NCBI RefSeq assembly: GCF_001411555.2
Contig: NW_023361979.1
Coordinates: 26,211-90,210, forward strand
DNA length: 64,000 bases
Direction: 5' to 3'
Origin: Juglans regia
Lineage: Eukaryota; Streptophyta; Magnoliopsida; Fagales; Juglandaceae
In this document: piece after piece, positions 12,378-23,118 of the stretch
Layout of the letters: each line of letters starts with the position of its first letter
Numbering within the stretch: the stretch's first letter is position 1
The notes under the pieces: model-generated
Seen by the model: only the letters and a program-made list of their open reading frames with translations
Told to the model about the DNA's origin: nothing
The model's database searches: none
Translations under genes and position numbers: made by a program

Positions 12378-12497
12378 TGATTTCATTTGAAATCTATGAT
12401 ATGATATGACAAGTATGTATGTGATTTCTCTTGAAATCTATGATATGACAAGTATGTATGCGATTTCCTTTGAAATCTATGAAATGACAAGTATGCA
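12378..12497 (+). repeat. Three-unit ~40-bp minisatellite within the LTR
   Basis: Three units starting near 12378, 12422 and 12462 share the core TTGAAATCTATGATATGACA followed by AGTATG. The same three units occur in the partner LTR at about 53360-53480. They are preceded by looser repeats of CATGATTTTATGTGA from about 12100. Confidence 0.75.
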
Positions 12498-13269
12498 AGT
12501 ATGATTATGAAAAGATATGTAACTGCCAATGTTATGATATGAAGATGGTACCCATGTTTTGGGCACATTGCATTTCCAGGTCGTGCATGCTGGTAGTGCA
12601 CCCAATATATCTTCCTTATGTATGGATTCCACAACCTACGGCAACGGACGAAATCGGAATCTACTTAGATTCGCTAACCCTAGCTCATGGGGGTCAACAG
12701 TCGGTAACGGCCTATGATAAGTGAAAGATAAGTTAATGTTTATGTTCATGTTATTTATATGTATTTATGAATATGCATGCTTTTTTTTTGAAACCTTATG
12801 TTTATTATGTTTATTGTATGAAGTGTTGTTTATTGAGTATTCGACTCATTTTAGTTTGTTTTTTTATATTTGTAAACTACCCCAGGTGATGACATTTATG
12901 AAGATGAGACTGCAGGACAGGACTTAACTCCGAGAGGCGAGGCAGAGGCCTAGACAAATTATACAATGATTATTTCTATGGTTTAAAGTTTAAATAAATT
13001 ATTTTGATAAGCACATGAAACTTCTGTATTTTTTTTAAATAAGTGCTTCTGCAGACTCTATTTTGGATTTCAGTATTTATTAAAGTTTGTTTTATTTATG
13101 AAAACTTTCGCATCTGGTGCATTGTTAAAAAAAAAAAAAAAGTTTTAAATTCAAGTTTAGTAGTAGCAGACTGGCTCCTCGAAAATTCTAAAATGCCTTT
13201 TTGGGAAGCGGGGTGTTACATATCGGGTTAGGAAAAAATCCGGTCCAGATGAACAGTCTTAGCCACTAT

Positions 13270-13887
13270 ACTAGTAGTTGGCTTATTTATCGCACGCGAC
13301 TCTTTCCTCGCATGTAAAGTGCATTTATACCCAACATGTTAATTTAAAAAAAGTGCATTCAGCTTGTCAAACAAACTGAAAATCAATTTTTTTTAAAAAA
13401 GTACCAAATTGAACCTTTTGTTCAAAACTTAGTGTCTCTAATTTTAAAAACGCTTTAGGTATAAGCTTACCAAATTGTTAAAATATTTTTGATAGTAGAA
13501 CTTTTGAGTATAATTTTACAATTAAAAATTGTACATTAGAAAATTTTATTTCCTATTGCAATCCCAAATAACCACTTAATTTAAAATATAATTAAGCACG
13601 TTTCAAATCTTAATCCTCTGAGATTCATTTTTCTCTTTCTATTTCTGGAATATTTACTTTGCAAAAAAAATAAATACAATGGAGATAACAACAAGTTATA
13701 TAACTTCATCTGCAAAGGTGGGACCCTCCGACTATTCTAAACTTGATTAAAACGCCACAACAACAAATTTACGAGTACATAATGATCACTTTTGATTAAT
13801 TGTATGTTTTGTTATTTATGGGTATGTTGTGTAAACTGTATTTTGGTACGATAGTCCTTACGATGTGATCAATGCAAATGGTGTATG
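13270..13887. other. AT-rich spacer, no recognised gene
   Basis: This lies between the hAT-like element and a second hAT-like end. It is present almost unchanged in the partner copy at 54257-54878. No reading frame of note, RNA gene or transposon terminus was seen. Confidence 0.4.
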
Positions 13888-14426
13888 TAGAACTGTTCAT
13901 CCGAGTTGAATTTTTTTAGGCTTGGTCCATAACTCAATTATTCGGATTCCGATTATGGATTCCGGTCCAGAATAAACCCGGGTCGGTAGTCCCATAACAA
14001 TACTCGGGTACACGGGTTTTCTTTTAAACCATACCTAGTGTCAAAACGACGACTTTTTGATAAACCAAAACGGCATTGTTTTGACACTAGGGTTAAAAAC
14101 CCTTCCCCATTCCCATATCCCTCTCTCTCTCTCTGAAGAAACCCTAGCCTCCCTCCCTCAATGCCGAACTGTCGATTGAAGAAATCCCATCATCCTCATG
14201 ACCCCATCTCGTTGCCGTCGACTCGTTGTCATCCTCATGATCCCAAGGTTTGTTCTCTTCATTTTATTCTAATTTGGGTCTGTTTTCTCTATCTCTTTAT
14301 CTGTCTCTGGTGTGCTGTCGCAGGCAACTAAAAATAAAACATATACTCCTAAAAGTATATGTAGTAGTGCAAGTAAGGATCGTTCCCATGGAGAGTATTT
14401 AGCCTAGTTTTGTGCTATGTGAACAA
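13888..14426 (+). mobile_element. Second hAT-like element end, truncated on the right
   Basis: It opens with TAGAACTGTTCATCCG (partner 54879: TAGGACTGTTCATCCG), close to the reverse complement of the 13261 end. CCCGGGTCGG and CGGGTACACGGG subterminal repeats and a CT-rich leader-like block (AGAAACCCTAGCCTCC) follow. After 14426 the sequence switches to L1 in this copy, while the partner continues differently, so its right end is not defined. Confidence 0.55.
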
Positions 14427-16487
14427 CACCATAAACCACCCATTGCCCTGTCTCCCTCTTCGCCTGGTAAGCCTCTACTGTGCAACCCCTTTACTACCCA
14501 CAATGAACTTCTACCTTGTTTTCAAAAGTAGAAAGCGATTTCTTTGTAACACCCCGCTCATTCTTTCTGAAGTACGCAAATTCGACTGTGAGTCTCATTA
14601 TGGGTGCTGAATCTCGATGGTGTGTTTTTAAAGATATTATGTGATTTCTAAAGTAAGCCTAGTGTTTTAAAGCCCTCGGATATTTTAAATACCCTAGAAA
14701 TATTTATATGAGGTATTTCCAGTGTTATTGAACCAAGCCTAATTTTAAATAAGACAATTATAATATTTTTGAAGTGCTCCAAAAATATTATAATTGTAGG
14801 AAATAATTTTAATATCATTTTATTAAAATGATTTCAGTTTTTTAAAATGTTATGTGATTTAAATTATGTTGAAAACTCTAATTAATTAAATGATTTTATT
14901 CTCTTGAAAATATTAAATAAGACTTCATCATTTTATCTATGATGAAGGAATATTATTTTATAAACTAAAGTTTAGTTTAAATAATATTTTATCTTAATTC
15001 CTCCTAGTATTTTTAAGTTAAATTGGTGTTTAATCTCTTACCGTTAGATCGTTTTGACTATCCTAAATTGAAGTGTCTGGACTAAATACCCAAGCCCTCT
15101 CTCTTTCTCCCTCACTTTCCCTTTCCCCCTCTCTCTCTCCTCTCCCTTCAGCTTACACCACACGTCTCCTCTCCCTCTCACCCGATCCGTCCCTTCAGCC
15201 CAGCTCAGTGCCGCCGTGCGCTGCCCAGCCTCATTGTCACCACCAGCGACTCCCTTTCATGTTGGCAAGCTCCCACCATCAAACCCAACCTCCATCTCAC
15301 AACCACCCTCTCCCACGCACGTCTGCATCTCCTCACACACGGGTTCGCCATACGCAGCTCCTAGCACAGCCATATGCTGCCACCCAGGCCATCGAGCACC
15401 ACCACGAGCACCCCTGGCCACCCCCTTCCTCCTCCACTTGACCCGAAGGCGGTAACCCTTCCCTCACATGCACGAGCTCTCTCCCTCAAGCACGGGTTCC
15501 TCCACTTCAACCATCGTACATCGCCACCCAGGGCGTCCAATCACCGTCTCGAGCCTCCTTTGGCCACCATTGGCCTACCCCAGCCACCTATAGCCCCGAT
15601 CTACCCCTCACGCACACCCTCTCTCTCACGAACTCTCCCTCATGCATGGCTTACATCTATATCCGTAGAGCCGCCGCACCACCTTACCGATGCCACCACC
15701 ACCTCACCAAGGTCCTCCTAAGCCCCTCCATGCTCAGTCCCTTCCAGACCCTCACCTCTAGCCACCTCTAGTGGCCAAATAGCCATTGCATGTGGCTAAC
15801 CGCCACCGTATGCGATGTTACCCACTACCCATGAACTCCCACCTTGTCAGCCACCCTCGCATAGCCCAAATCTACCCACCAAAATTCTAGATCTGGTCTC
15901 CAAGTTAGTCCTATCGTAAGGTCATAGTAGTGACCACTACCGCCCAACCTAGTGGCTTCCGACGCCACTGGCCATGCCGGATAGTGAGCAATGCACAGGT
16001 TAGTCATGCTGGCCGGGTTAAGAGAAGGTTGGTATCGGAAGTATGGCCCTTGTCCATAAGAGCATGTGATCAACATATTATATGCTGGTCTTAGGTGATA
16101 AAGGGGTGAGGTACGTGTGTAATCTGGTTAGACACATATGCCGGACAGATTTACCATATGTAATGGGTAATCTGTCCTAAGCATGGTTACACGGTGCTTA
16201 AGCCTCAAAGTTGGCTTAAAGCCGTGTGGCACGTATTGACGGGAATGAGGATTTAGAGTGAGCTAAAATACTTGAAGGTAGTGACGAGAGTATTGTCTAG
16301 GATTGTGATGCGTGACGTAGTTGGTCAGAGTCATGCATCGGAATGTGATCAATAGAAGAGTAAGACGAAGGTTTTAGTAGCTTAATCCTAAGGTGAATCA
16401 TGGGTTCACCCTAGTGGATAAGCACTCGAAGTAGAATGTTGAGTTTGGAAGATGTAGTGAAAGTAAATGGGTCCCTAAAGGTTTTAA

Positions 16488-16922
16488 TGTAACGCCCCAA
16501 TAGAAGGCCCAAACTATATGGCCTATACTCCAAAAAGACTAGTCAATGATACAATTGGAGCCCCATTGGAACCTTATAAATAGCAAGAACTTCTCATTCC
16601 CAAGCAATGTGGGATCCCATACACCACCTACCCTTATCCATATCATATGGGGTATCACAATCTACCCCCGACGTCCTAATCGTGCCTGTCCATTGTAGGT
16701 GGCATGGCTCAAGTCCCACATTTCTGGTTGGGATAGTCTCTGATACCATTTGTAATGCCCCAACAGAAGGCCCAAACTACATGGCCTATACTCCAAAAGG
16801 ACTAGTCAATGATACAATTGGAGCCCCATTGGAACCTTATAAATAGCAAGAACTTCTCCTTCCCAAGCAATGTGGGATCCCATACACCACCTACCCTTAT
16901 CCATATCATATGGGGTATCACA
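16488..16922 (-). mobile_element. Complete TRIM element (435 bp)
   Basis: Two 172-bp LTRs (16488-16659 and 16751-16922) flank a 91-bp internal region, and the whole is bounded by TTTAA at 16483-16487 and 16923-16927. The LTRs differ at about five positions by eye. The element reads on the minus strand: a primer-binding site matching initiator-Met tRNA lies against the right LTR and a purine tract (CGTCGGGGGTAGAT) against the left LTR. There is no coding capacity, as expected for a terminal-repeat retrotransposon in miniature, which must borrow enzymes. Each LTR has a CTTATAAATAG TATA-like box. I cannot name the family. Confidence 0.93.
16736..16748 (-). promoter_or_regulatory. TRIM primer-binding site (initiator-Met tRNA type)
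   Basis: Minus-strand TGGTATCAGAGAC begins two bases inside the right LTR. TGGTATCAGAGC is the established plant initiator-methionine tRNA primer-binding sequence, so reverse transcription would start here. Confidence 0.88.
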
Positions 16923-18360
16923 TTTAACATAGTAAAGGGACACCTAAGAGCACGAGATAGAAAGAGAGTGTTTCAAGTGAAGTGTAGTTCTATATTAAGT
17001 ATAGTTGCTTATGCACTAGATAGAGAATAACGTCAAGGTTATGTGTATGCATGTAGGTTGCCATCTAACACACACATGAATGGACTGCATGTAATGAGTA
17101 TGGCATGGAGTCCAGGTAAGTATATGTTCATACTCTTCTAGAGTTTTTTAAAATGATATGAAATGAAAATGAAATGGTTTTCCTTTACGACGCTTTACAA
17201 AACAAAAGGAAACGATATTTTATGAAAAAACTTGCTAAGTGTTTAAAGGTATACGTATGTATGGCCCTTTTTGGTAGCCATTTTTTATACAACCAAAGTA
17301 TTAATTGTATGCATGTCAATGGATGACAATACACAATATCTATTGTATGTAAAAAAAGGAGATGTGAGACCTATGCCTCGTGATTTAAATGATGCTTTAA
17401 CTGACGTGAAGAAAGTGTTTTAAATGTTCTTATGAACTGATGTTAAAATGTCCCTAAGAACTGATGCTTTATGGACGCCATGAAAGATGATGTTTAAATT
17501 CATATTTTTAAATGACGTTTTCCATGAACGAACTGTTAAATGAAAGAACTGAAAAGGGAAGGACTAGACTGAAAGAAAGGACTGAATGTTCAATGTATGA
17601 AAATACATAATGGCCACTTGACTGAATGAAAATGGTACCAAAGAACTGGGCAAATTGTAATGCCGGGTAAGTAGTACTGGTAGTGCACCCAGTGCACCCA
17701 GTGCTGCCCTCTGACTGAAAGGGATTCTGAACCCGTGGCCACGGGCGGAGTTCGAGTCCAAAGGAAGATCGTTAACCCCAACACATGGAGCGTAACAATG
17801 TGTACCGGCAAAAGAAAGTGATAAGAAAGAACTTATGAATGCATTAACTCTTTAAGAAATGAAGGCATTGACGGGAGATACGTTTTACGAAAAGAAAATC
17901 GTTTTTAGAGAAAAACCCCGCCTAGTGATGTTTTCAAATGAATGCATGTATGCATGTACGTATAATATGTATGGAATGATGAATGCATGACTGAAAACCT
18001 ATGTTATTATATTTTAACGGTATGGAGTAATGTTTACTGAGTATTCGACTCATTTTAGTTTTTATGTGTGCCCCTCCCCCCACAGGAACTAAATGAGCAG
18101 TACGCGTCAGGACGGACACAGCCCAAATGGAATGGCACGGAAGTCTAGGCATGAGAGTTTTAATTGTATGAGAGGCCTTTTATCTTAAGATTAATGTTTT
18201 CTGCTGTAAACCTCTTTTATTCTCAAAACACAATTTATTTTATAACGTAGAGTCTTACACCCTGTGTATGGAAGTAAAAAGTTTTAAATTGAACGGTAAT
18301 TCCCGTCGTCTTTTCTTAAATTATTTTATAAAAAATCTCACCACAAGGATGGACGTTACA

Positions 18361-18756
18361 TTCTTTGAGTCTCCTGTAAGGTTCATAGCGAAACTGTAGT
18401 GCATTTATAGACACCATTTCATCCACTTCCATCATGGTGAGAAGATGTCTATCAAAAAACCATGGTCTTCCACTTAGGACCCTCTCTTTGTCAACCAACT
18501 TCTGGAACTTGATCAAAAGACATTGTTCTCCTAGCTCCTTAAACGTAACCCACCCTTCCAATCTCCATGTTGGTGACATTGTAATCCTAAAACCCTCACT
18601 ATTGACTCCCTTCTCGGTTAGGGCCTTCCCTACTATACATTAGTTTCCCCGTCCCTCCTCCTCTTTGGTGTTCTCCTGCTTTACATGGAAGCAAGAGCTC
18701 TCTTCTTTGGATAGATGTAGCCTCTCCCATCGTGTTGCCAAATCCTCTACCTCCAT
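18361..18756 (-). pseudogene. L1 ORF1 N-terminus (DUF4283), truncated
   Basis: The minus strand encodes a DUF4283-like domain with the hallmark order: a conserved LxxKF-like strand (LIKFQKLVDKERVLSGRPW), then a FDRHLL strand and an acidic VDEM turn. DUF4283 is found at the start of plant L1 gag-like proteins and is thought to bind nucleic acid. The frame breaks upstream and runs into the inserted LTR at 18360, so only the first part survives. A second, more complete example lies at 30290-30949. Confidence 0.7.
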
Positions 18757-18790
18757 CAGTGCCTTTACTTTCTGTAGTATTGTATTGTTT

Positions 18791-20300
18791 TATTGGTGAA
18801 ACTAATATTTGAGTTTTTCTTTGGTTGTACTTAATTCCATCAAAAGGGGGGTATTCTTCAAAAAAGGTTTGGTTATTCTCTTCTTTAATCCATTGATTAG
18901 TAGTCCTGTTTATAGTTGATAGTTGGTTTGATTTATAGATTTCAAACTATCTAAAGAAAGGTATACTAATTTGTATTCCTCTTAAGTACTCATAATAATT
19001 TTCTTGAATATAATCTATCTCTATTTTTGTAAAAGTTGAGCAAAATACTGATCTTTTCTATTTATTTTCTTCTTTCTTATAATCTTGTTTGAGATATTCT
19101 TGATTGATTTTAAATTCTTCTTTACTCATGGTGTATATTTGGGCATCATCTCCAACTACTTGTGAATATGTTGGAGAAGAATGTTGTTCTTTTACTTATT
19201 TAGGATTATTAGAGGCAGATGCCATATCTGGATGATTATAGTGTATATTGGTGTATCAATAATATTTTCAGGAACAACTTTCTGAATCTGTGTATCAAAA
19301 TTCTGGGATCTAGTGTCAAAGTTTTGAGATTTATTCCGAGAAATTGATGTAAGAACAGATCTGGATGTATAATAACTAGAAGGTGCTGGAGAAGAATAAT
19401 GTGAATGTGATGCAGATCTTCTAAAAGGTTGGAAAGAAACTTGGAATGTTCCGTTCATTTTTTTATCTATGTATTCTATATCATTTATAGAATTATTTTC
19501 TATTTTAGGTAATGAAGCAATATTTTCTAATTGCCATTTATTAGGGAGAGCAATTTGGTTCCAATTAATTTGTTTAAGAATTTGTACACTAAACTTTTGT
19601 GTACTAGATTGTAATAATAATATATATCTTCTTGGACTGGTAATGAGAGCTTGTGGCTCCAATGTTGTTTTCATTAGTTTATAATTGATCCTATATACTA
19701 CTGTTAAAGGATGTGATCCTTTTATCATATGATAACCGCTTGTTTTAAAATTCAATGTTAAAACCTGTAGGATATTAATATCAAATAATGAAAGTGAATA
19801 ATTATGATAACAATTAAAATAATCTGTACCTTAGAATGAACTTGATTCTATCATTCCAAGTAAAGAATCATGAAAATTATTGTTTCACTCATCTCTTATA
19901 CAGAGTAATACTGAGGTATTTAATCTCTTCTAGTGAGTGGTTTTATAGCCACTTGTACTAATCCAATATGTATGAAAGAATATTTCTATTCTTTATGATA
20001 TTTTATAGCTTCTTTTGATAATAATTGTAGTGATTTATAATCATTATTTAAACTAATTATTTTTTTCTACTGTTTTAATAGTATAATTAGTAAGAAATTA
20101 TAGTTTAGAAGAAAAAGTTGAATGTTTGTATATTTGATTTTTTGGAACATTAGGAATTGTATAGTCTTGTAAATTTTTTTCTATATCTATTATACTATAA
20201 AATTTTTGGTTGATGTTATTAGGTTCTATAGGAATACTAGTAGTGGGTTTTTTGGTATCAGGTGCTCTAATACCAAAGAATTTAAATTTTTATTTCCCCT
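18791..20300 (-). pseudogene. Endogenous caulimovirid (pararetrovirus) fragment
   Basis: The minus strand holds a 187-codon frame (19192-19755) and broken frames on both sides. Its character is that of the movement-protein C-terminal part of endogenous plant pararetroviruses: a beta-rich segment with a YRINYKL-type strand, then a Ser/Tyr-rich, basic, disordered tail. Downstream (19060-19190) is a short stretch resembling the linker before the capsid region. No reverse transcriptase or aspartic protease is visible, and frames are interrupted, so it is a decayed fragment. The assignment rests on recall of family features without a database search; an unrelated host-derived repeat remains possible. 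Confidence 0.5.
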
Positions 20301-20560
20301 ATATCAAAAGAAATTAACTCCTTAACTATATATACTATATCTACTATACTAAAAGTATAGATTAATGTAGTAACTATATATTCATAGATTACTAATCCAT
20401 ATAGATCACTATACTAACTATGTAGATTACTATACTAACTATATATACTATATATTACATTATATACTATACCATATACATTAGTATGTTAAATATACTG
20501 TGTAAGTATAATATTTTATAAACCATTATTTCAAAAAAAAAACATATATATATGGTCCAC
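20301..20560. repeat. AT-rich simple repeats (TATATACTA type)
   Basis: Repeated ACTATATATACTA / ACTATGTAGATTACT motifs occur in near-tandem order with no coding potential. Confidence 0.6.
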
Positions 20561-20990
20561 GTTCGAACAAACAAATGTATGTTCAAATATGAGACAGTGT
20601 ATGTGGGAACATTTAAATAAACCTTCGAACGCTTTTGGAAAAATGGTGGGACCTTTGCCGCGTTAATTTTATGTCAACATCTGAACATTCGAACATAGAC
20701 AAGTTAGGTTTGAACTTTTTTAAAAAAATTGGCAGCACATTTCCCGCATTAATTCTATGGTATTATATGGGAACCTAATTTTAAACAAGTTCGCATGTCA
20801 ACATTTACAAATTTGAACGTTTATGAATTACATTCGATCGTAGACTAGTTAAGTTCAAATGTTTGTGCTAAAATTGGCAGGATCTTTCTCGCGTTAATTC
20901 TAGGAAACCTACTTTCATCTAAGTTAGAACGTCAAAAGTTGCTGCAATAAGTCAAAATATTTGAAAAAAATTATAACACGCCCCACACAA
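20561..20990. repeat. Diverged repeats with TTCGAAC and GCGTTAATTCTA motifs
   Basis: The motif GGTGGGACCTTTGCCGCGTT at about 20646 recurs in altered form near 20731 and 20877, each followed by AATTCTA-like sequence and spaced by TTCGAAC or TTTGAAC motifs. It looks like an old tandem or composite repeat; the family is unknown. Confidence 0.45.
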
Positions 20991-21029
20991 ATCTAGGCTG
21001 TGTTTAAACACATGGGAATCCTACTTGTT

Positions 21030-21150
21030 CTTATCCCCGAGAGAGAGAAAGAGAGAGAAGAATGTGAAGTGAGAGAGAAAAATAGTGCGAGAGAACGAGA
21101 GTGAGAGGGAGTTAGAGTGGGAGTAAGAGTGAGAGTGAGAGTGATTGTGT
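21030..21150. repeat. GA-rich microsatellite used as LINE target
   Basis: Imperfect (GA)n and GAGAGT repeats end in AGAGTGATTGTGT (21138-21150), the left copy of the LINE target-site duplication. Confidence 0.75.
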
Positions 21151-21342
21151 TTTTTTGTTTTTGGATAGAAAATCACTTCATTTCATAAGGTATAACACCT
21201 TAAGACAGGTTACAATAGTGTTGATCAATGAAAATTACATTCTCAATGATAAGAGGAACACTATTCACCAAATGATCATATCTTCAATGGACCATGCATG
21301 TCTTGCAAGTCGATGAATAGCCTCATTTGTTAATCTATTACT

Positions 21343-21759
21343 TTACTGAATACTGCATTGAGGGAAAGTTTGCATCAAGCTTTTGACATTGGCTACCACA
21401 GATCTGATAGTTGCACTCAACTCAACTGAACTATTAACCTCTTCCACCAGAAACAAGCAATCACTTTCAATAATCAAATTCGGAATGCCCATATTCATGC
21501 ACAATTGTAGTTCCTTCAATAAAGCTACAGCTTCTACTTGTTCTGGTTCTAGATAAATAGACTCAACTCTACTAATTGCCATAAGCACCTCTCCCACATG
21601 ATTCCTCAAAACATCACCCATTCCAGCTTTATTCAAGGAAAAAAAGAGAGCACGATCAATATTTAGCTTAAGAGAGTCTTGTGGAGGGGGTGACCATTTG
21701 TACAATAGATTTATAGGATTAGGAGAGCCCAAATGATGCCTAACTGATACATTCTTCAA
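21343..21759 (-). pseudogene. LINE RNase H-like domain (RVT_3)
   Basis: A 138-codon segment with the RVT_3 pattern: KLNID at the first catalytic Asp strand (usually NxDGA; here NIDRA), a GDVLRNHVGEVL strand, the helix Glu within EQVEAVALLKEL, and IIESDC carrying the next Asp. RNase H degrades the RNA strand of RNA-DNA hybrids. It is separated from the zf-RVT segment by a frame break near 21800, so the protein is broken. Confidence 0.8.
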
Positions 21760-21837
21760 TTTCTTTACAAAAGCAAATCCAATAACTTGTTGTGGTGGTT
21801 AGGCAATCTGTTCATGAACCATCTTGTTCCTTCTAAA

Positions 21838-23100
21838 CTAAAAGGCCCAAACCATCAAGAAGAAGTCAGATAACTCCTCAGTTGAACCTTTGAAAACAAG
21901 GTCCATTGCAGTAGTGATAAAAGAACTGAAATGAGCTCCATTTTGAATGACGGAAAACCTGTGAATTAGGAATTCATGGATGGAAGGGCATAATAGCAAA
22001 ACATGGCACAAATCCTCCATTTGATGTTGACAAAAACAACATTGCCCCTTAATATCCAGTTTTCTCTTAATCAGATTGGCCTTAGTTAGTAAATTGTCTT
22101 TACACGCTCTCCAAGCAAAAACCTTAATCTTATGAGGGATTTTTAACTTCAAGAGAGCAGTCCAAAACATCTTCATCAAAGCACCATTCGAGGACTCCCC
22201 ACATTTAGGTTCCAATCAATTCTTAAAGAATCTGTCAGCGCTTTTAATAGAGAAAGTACCTGACTTTGTATGTTCCCACATCCACTGATCTATAGCTCCA
22301 GTATGACTACGGTCCAATCTAATAACAACAACAACAATTTTTGGATTGAATAATGCTCTAACCTTTGTAAGATCCCACCATTTAGTACTTGGATCAATTA
22401 GTGAGGAAACTTGGTCCTCTAATTGACAGAGTTGCTCAACACTCTGCTCAGAACCCAGTTCATGTCTCAGGTTTCGAATTCCAGGAATCCAAGCATCGTT
22501 TAAAATATGGATAGAACTTCCATTTCCCACATTCCACCTACCCCCTTTCACAAGCAGGTTCTTTGCCTCCCATATTCCTCTCCAAGCATAGGAGGGATTA
22601 CCTCCAAGAGAAGCTGCCAATAGGTCACCATTAGAAAAATATCTAGCAGCATACAACATGTGTAATAAGCTCTCCTTATTCTGCAATAACCTCCAAGCTT
22701 GTTTTGCCAACATAGCCATATTGAAAGTCTCTAGTTCCTTGAACCCCATTCCTCCCACAAATTTTGATTTGCACATTTTCTTCCAGCTTAGCCAATGAAC
22801 CTTTCTCTCTTCATTCTTTTGACCCCACCAATATTTGGCCATCATACTCTCTATTTGAGAACAAATCTTTGTTGGAAGTCTAAAACAACTCATAGCATAA
22901 GATGGGATTGCCAAAGCTACTACATTTAGAAGGACCTCCCTTCCCCCTTGGGAAAACATAATCCCTTTCCATCCTTGCAATTTGAGCCAAACTCTGTGCT
23001 TGATTCCATCAAATGCCCTTGATTTTGACCTACCTACCACTAGGGGTAGGCCAAGATACTTATGATATTGCTTCACATGAGATGAGCTCCACAAGTTCAT
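21838..23100 (-). pseudogene. LINE post-RT region and zf-RVT zinc-binding domain
   Basis: Two adjacent minus-strand segments (22216-23100 and 21838-22215) cover the region between RT and RNase H of plant L1 ORF2. The first has the typical YHKYLGLPLVVGRSKSRAF opening, a WKGIMFSQGGREVLL stretch and a KYWWGQ motif. The second has the zf-RVT cysteines in CCFCQHQMEDLCHVLLLCP after KIKVFAWRA. A frame break separates them near 22215. These parts are characteristic of plant L1 rather than LTR elements. Confidence 0.85.
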
Positions 23101-23118
23101 AATAGCCTGCTTGTTATT

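Larger units (their letters stand above)
10545..13220 (+). mobile_element. Solo LTR (2.7 kb) with TATCG target duplication
   Basis: It begins TGTAACGACCCGATCC, ends GGGGTGTTACA, and is flanked by TATCG at 10540-10544 and 13221-13225. No primer-binding site, polypurine tract or internal region is present, so this is a solo LTR left by recombination between two LTRs. A CTATATATAG box at 10858-10867, followed by C-rich sequence, is a likely LTR core promoter. The reading frames around 10813-11800 are by-products of C-rich leader sequence. The truncated partner is at 49497-54207. Confidence 0.92.
8743..13261. mobile_element. hAT-like non-autonomous DNA transposon, split by a solo LTR
   Basis: The element is bounded by an exact 8-bp direct repeat, GCCACTAT, at 8735-8742 and 13262-13269. 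Eight bases is the hAT target-duplication length. The left end reads TAGGGGTGTTCTTCATC; the right end in reverse complement reads TAAGACTGTTCATC, an imperfect terminal inverted repeat. Both ends carry CCCGGG- and CCGGATT-rich subterminal repeats. Removing the LTR nested at 10545-13220 leaves about 1.84 kb with no transposase, so it is non-autonomous. The interior (about 9740-10390) has GA microsatellites and a GATGGCTAGGGTTTCGG stretch that looks like a captured plant gene leader. Confidence 0.8.
1..14426. repeat. Segmental duplication, left copy (partner 45077-55467)
   Basis: This stretch aligns by eye, in direct orientation, with 45077-55467. Both copies contain the same LTR inserted in the same CACTA intron edge with the same TCAGG target duplication, the same solo LTR ending GGGTGTTACA followed by TATCG, and the same hAT end followed by GCCACTAT. 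Sharing flanks as well as elements means the DNA was copied as a block, not that elements inserted twice. Similarity stops after GTGAACAA at 14426 (55467 in the partner). The left limit lies outside the window. This copy alone keeps the acyltransferase gene. Confidence 0.9.
14545..18360 (+). mobile_element. Solo LTR (3.8 kb) with TTCTT target duplication
   Basis: It starts TGTAACACCCCGCTC, ends GATGGACGTTACA, and is flanked by TTCTT at 14540-14544 and 18361-18365. CT-rich, C-rich sequence at 15090-15800 is probably the transcribed leader; its frames are not genes. A complete TRIM is nested at 16488-16922. No internal domain remains. Confidence 0.9.
14427..18790 (-). mobile_element. L1 LINE fragment, split by a solo LTR
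   Basis: The recognisable coding part lies right of the nested LTR at 18361-18756. On the minus strand, ATG at 18756-18754 begins MEVEDLATRWERLHLSKEE, followed with some disruption by a DUF4283-type stretch (GRPWFFDRHLLTMMEVDEM), the N-terminal RNA-binding-like domain of plant L1 ORF1. The remaining 118 bp at 14427-14544 should continue the element but contains a stop and no clear domain. No EN-RT region is present, so it is a 5' fragment joined at 14426 to the duplicated block. Confidence 0.65.

Noticed and set aside
8743..13261. Possible single host gene region with UTRs (TAGGGTTT leader, GA repeats)
   Set aside because: The 8-bp duplication and inverted ends explain the block as a transposon. 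No protein frame beyond noise.
14427..14544. Possible L1 protein continuation left of the solo LTR
   Set aside because: The joined frame contains a stop and no motif I can recognise; kept only as positional L1 sequence.
15073..15721. Overlapping Pro/Ser-rich frames
   Set aside because: They lie in the C-rich leader of the 14545-18360 solo LTR and arise from low GC-skewed complexity, not coding constraint.
16488..16922. Tandem duplication of a 172-bp sequence
   Set aside because: The flanking TTTAA duplication, TGGTATCAGAGAC primer site and purine tract show it is a TRIM rather than a tandem repeat.
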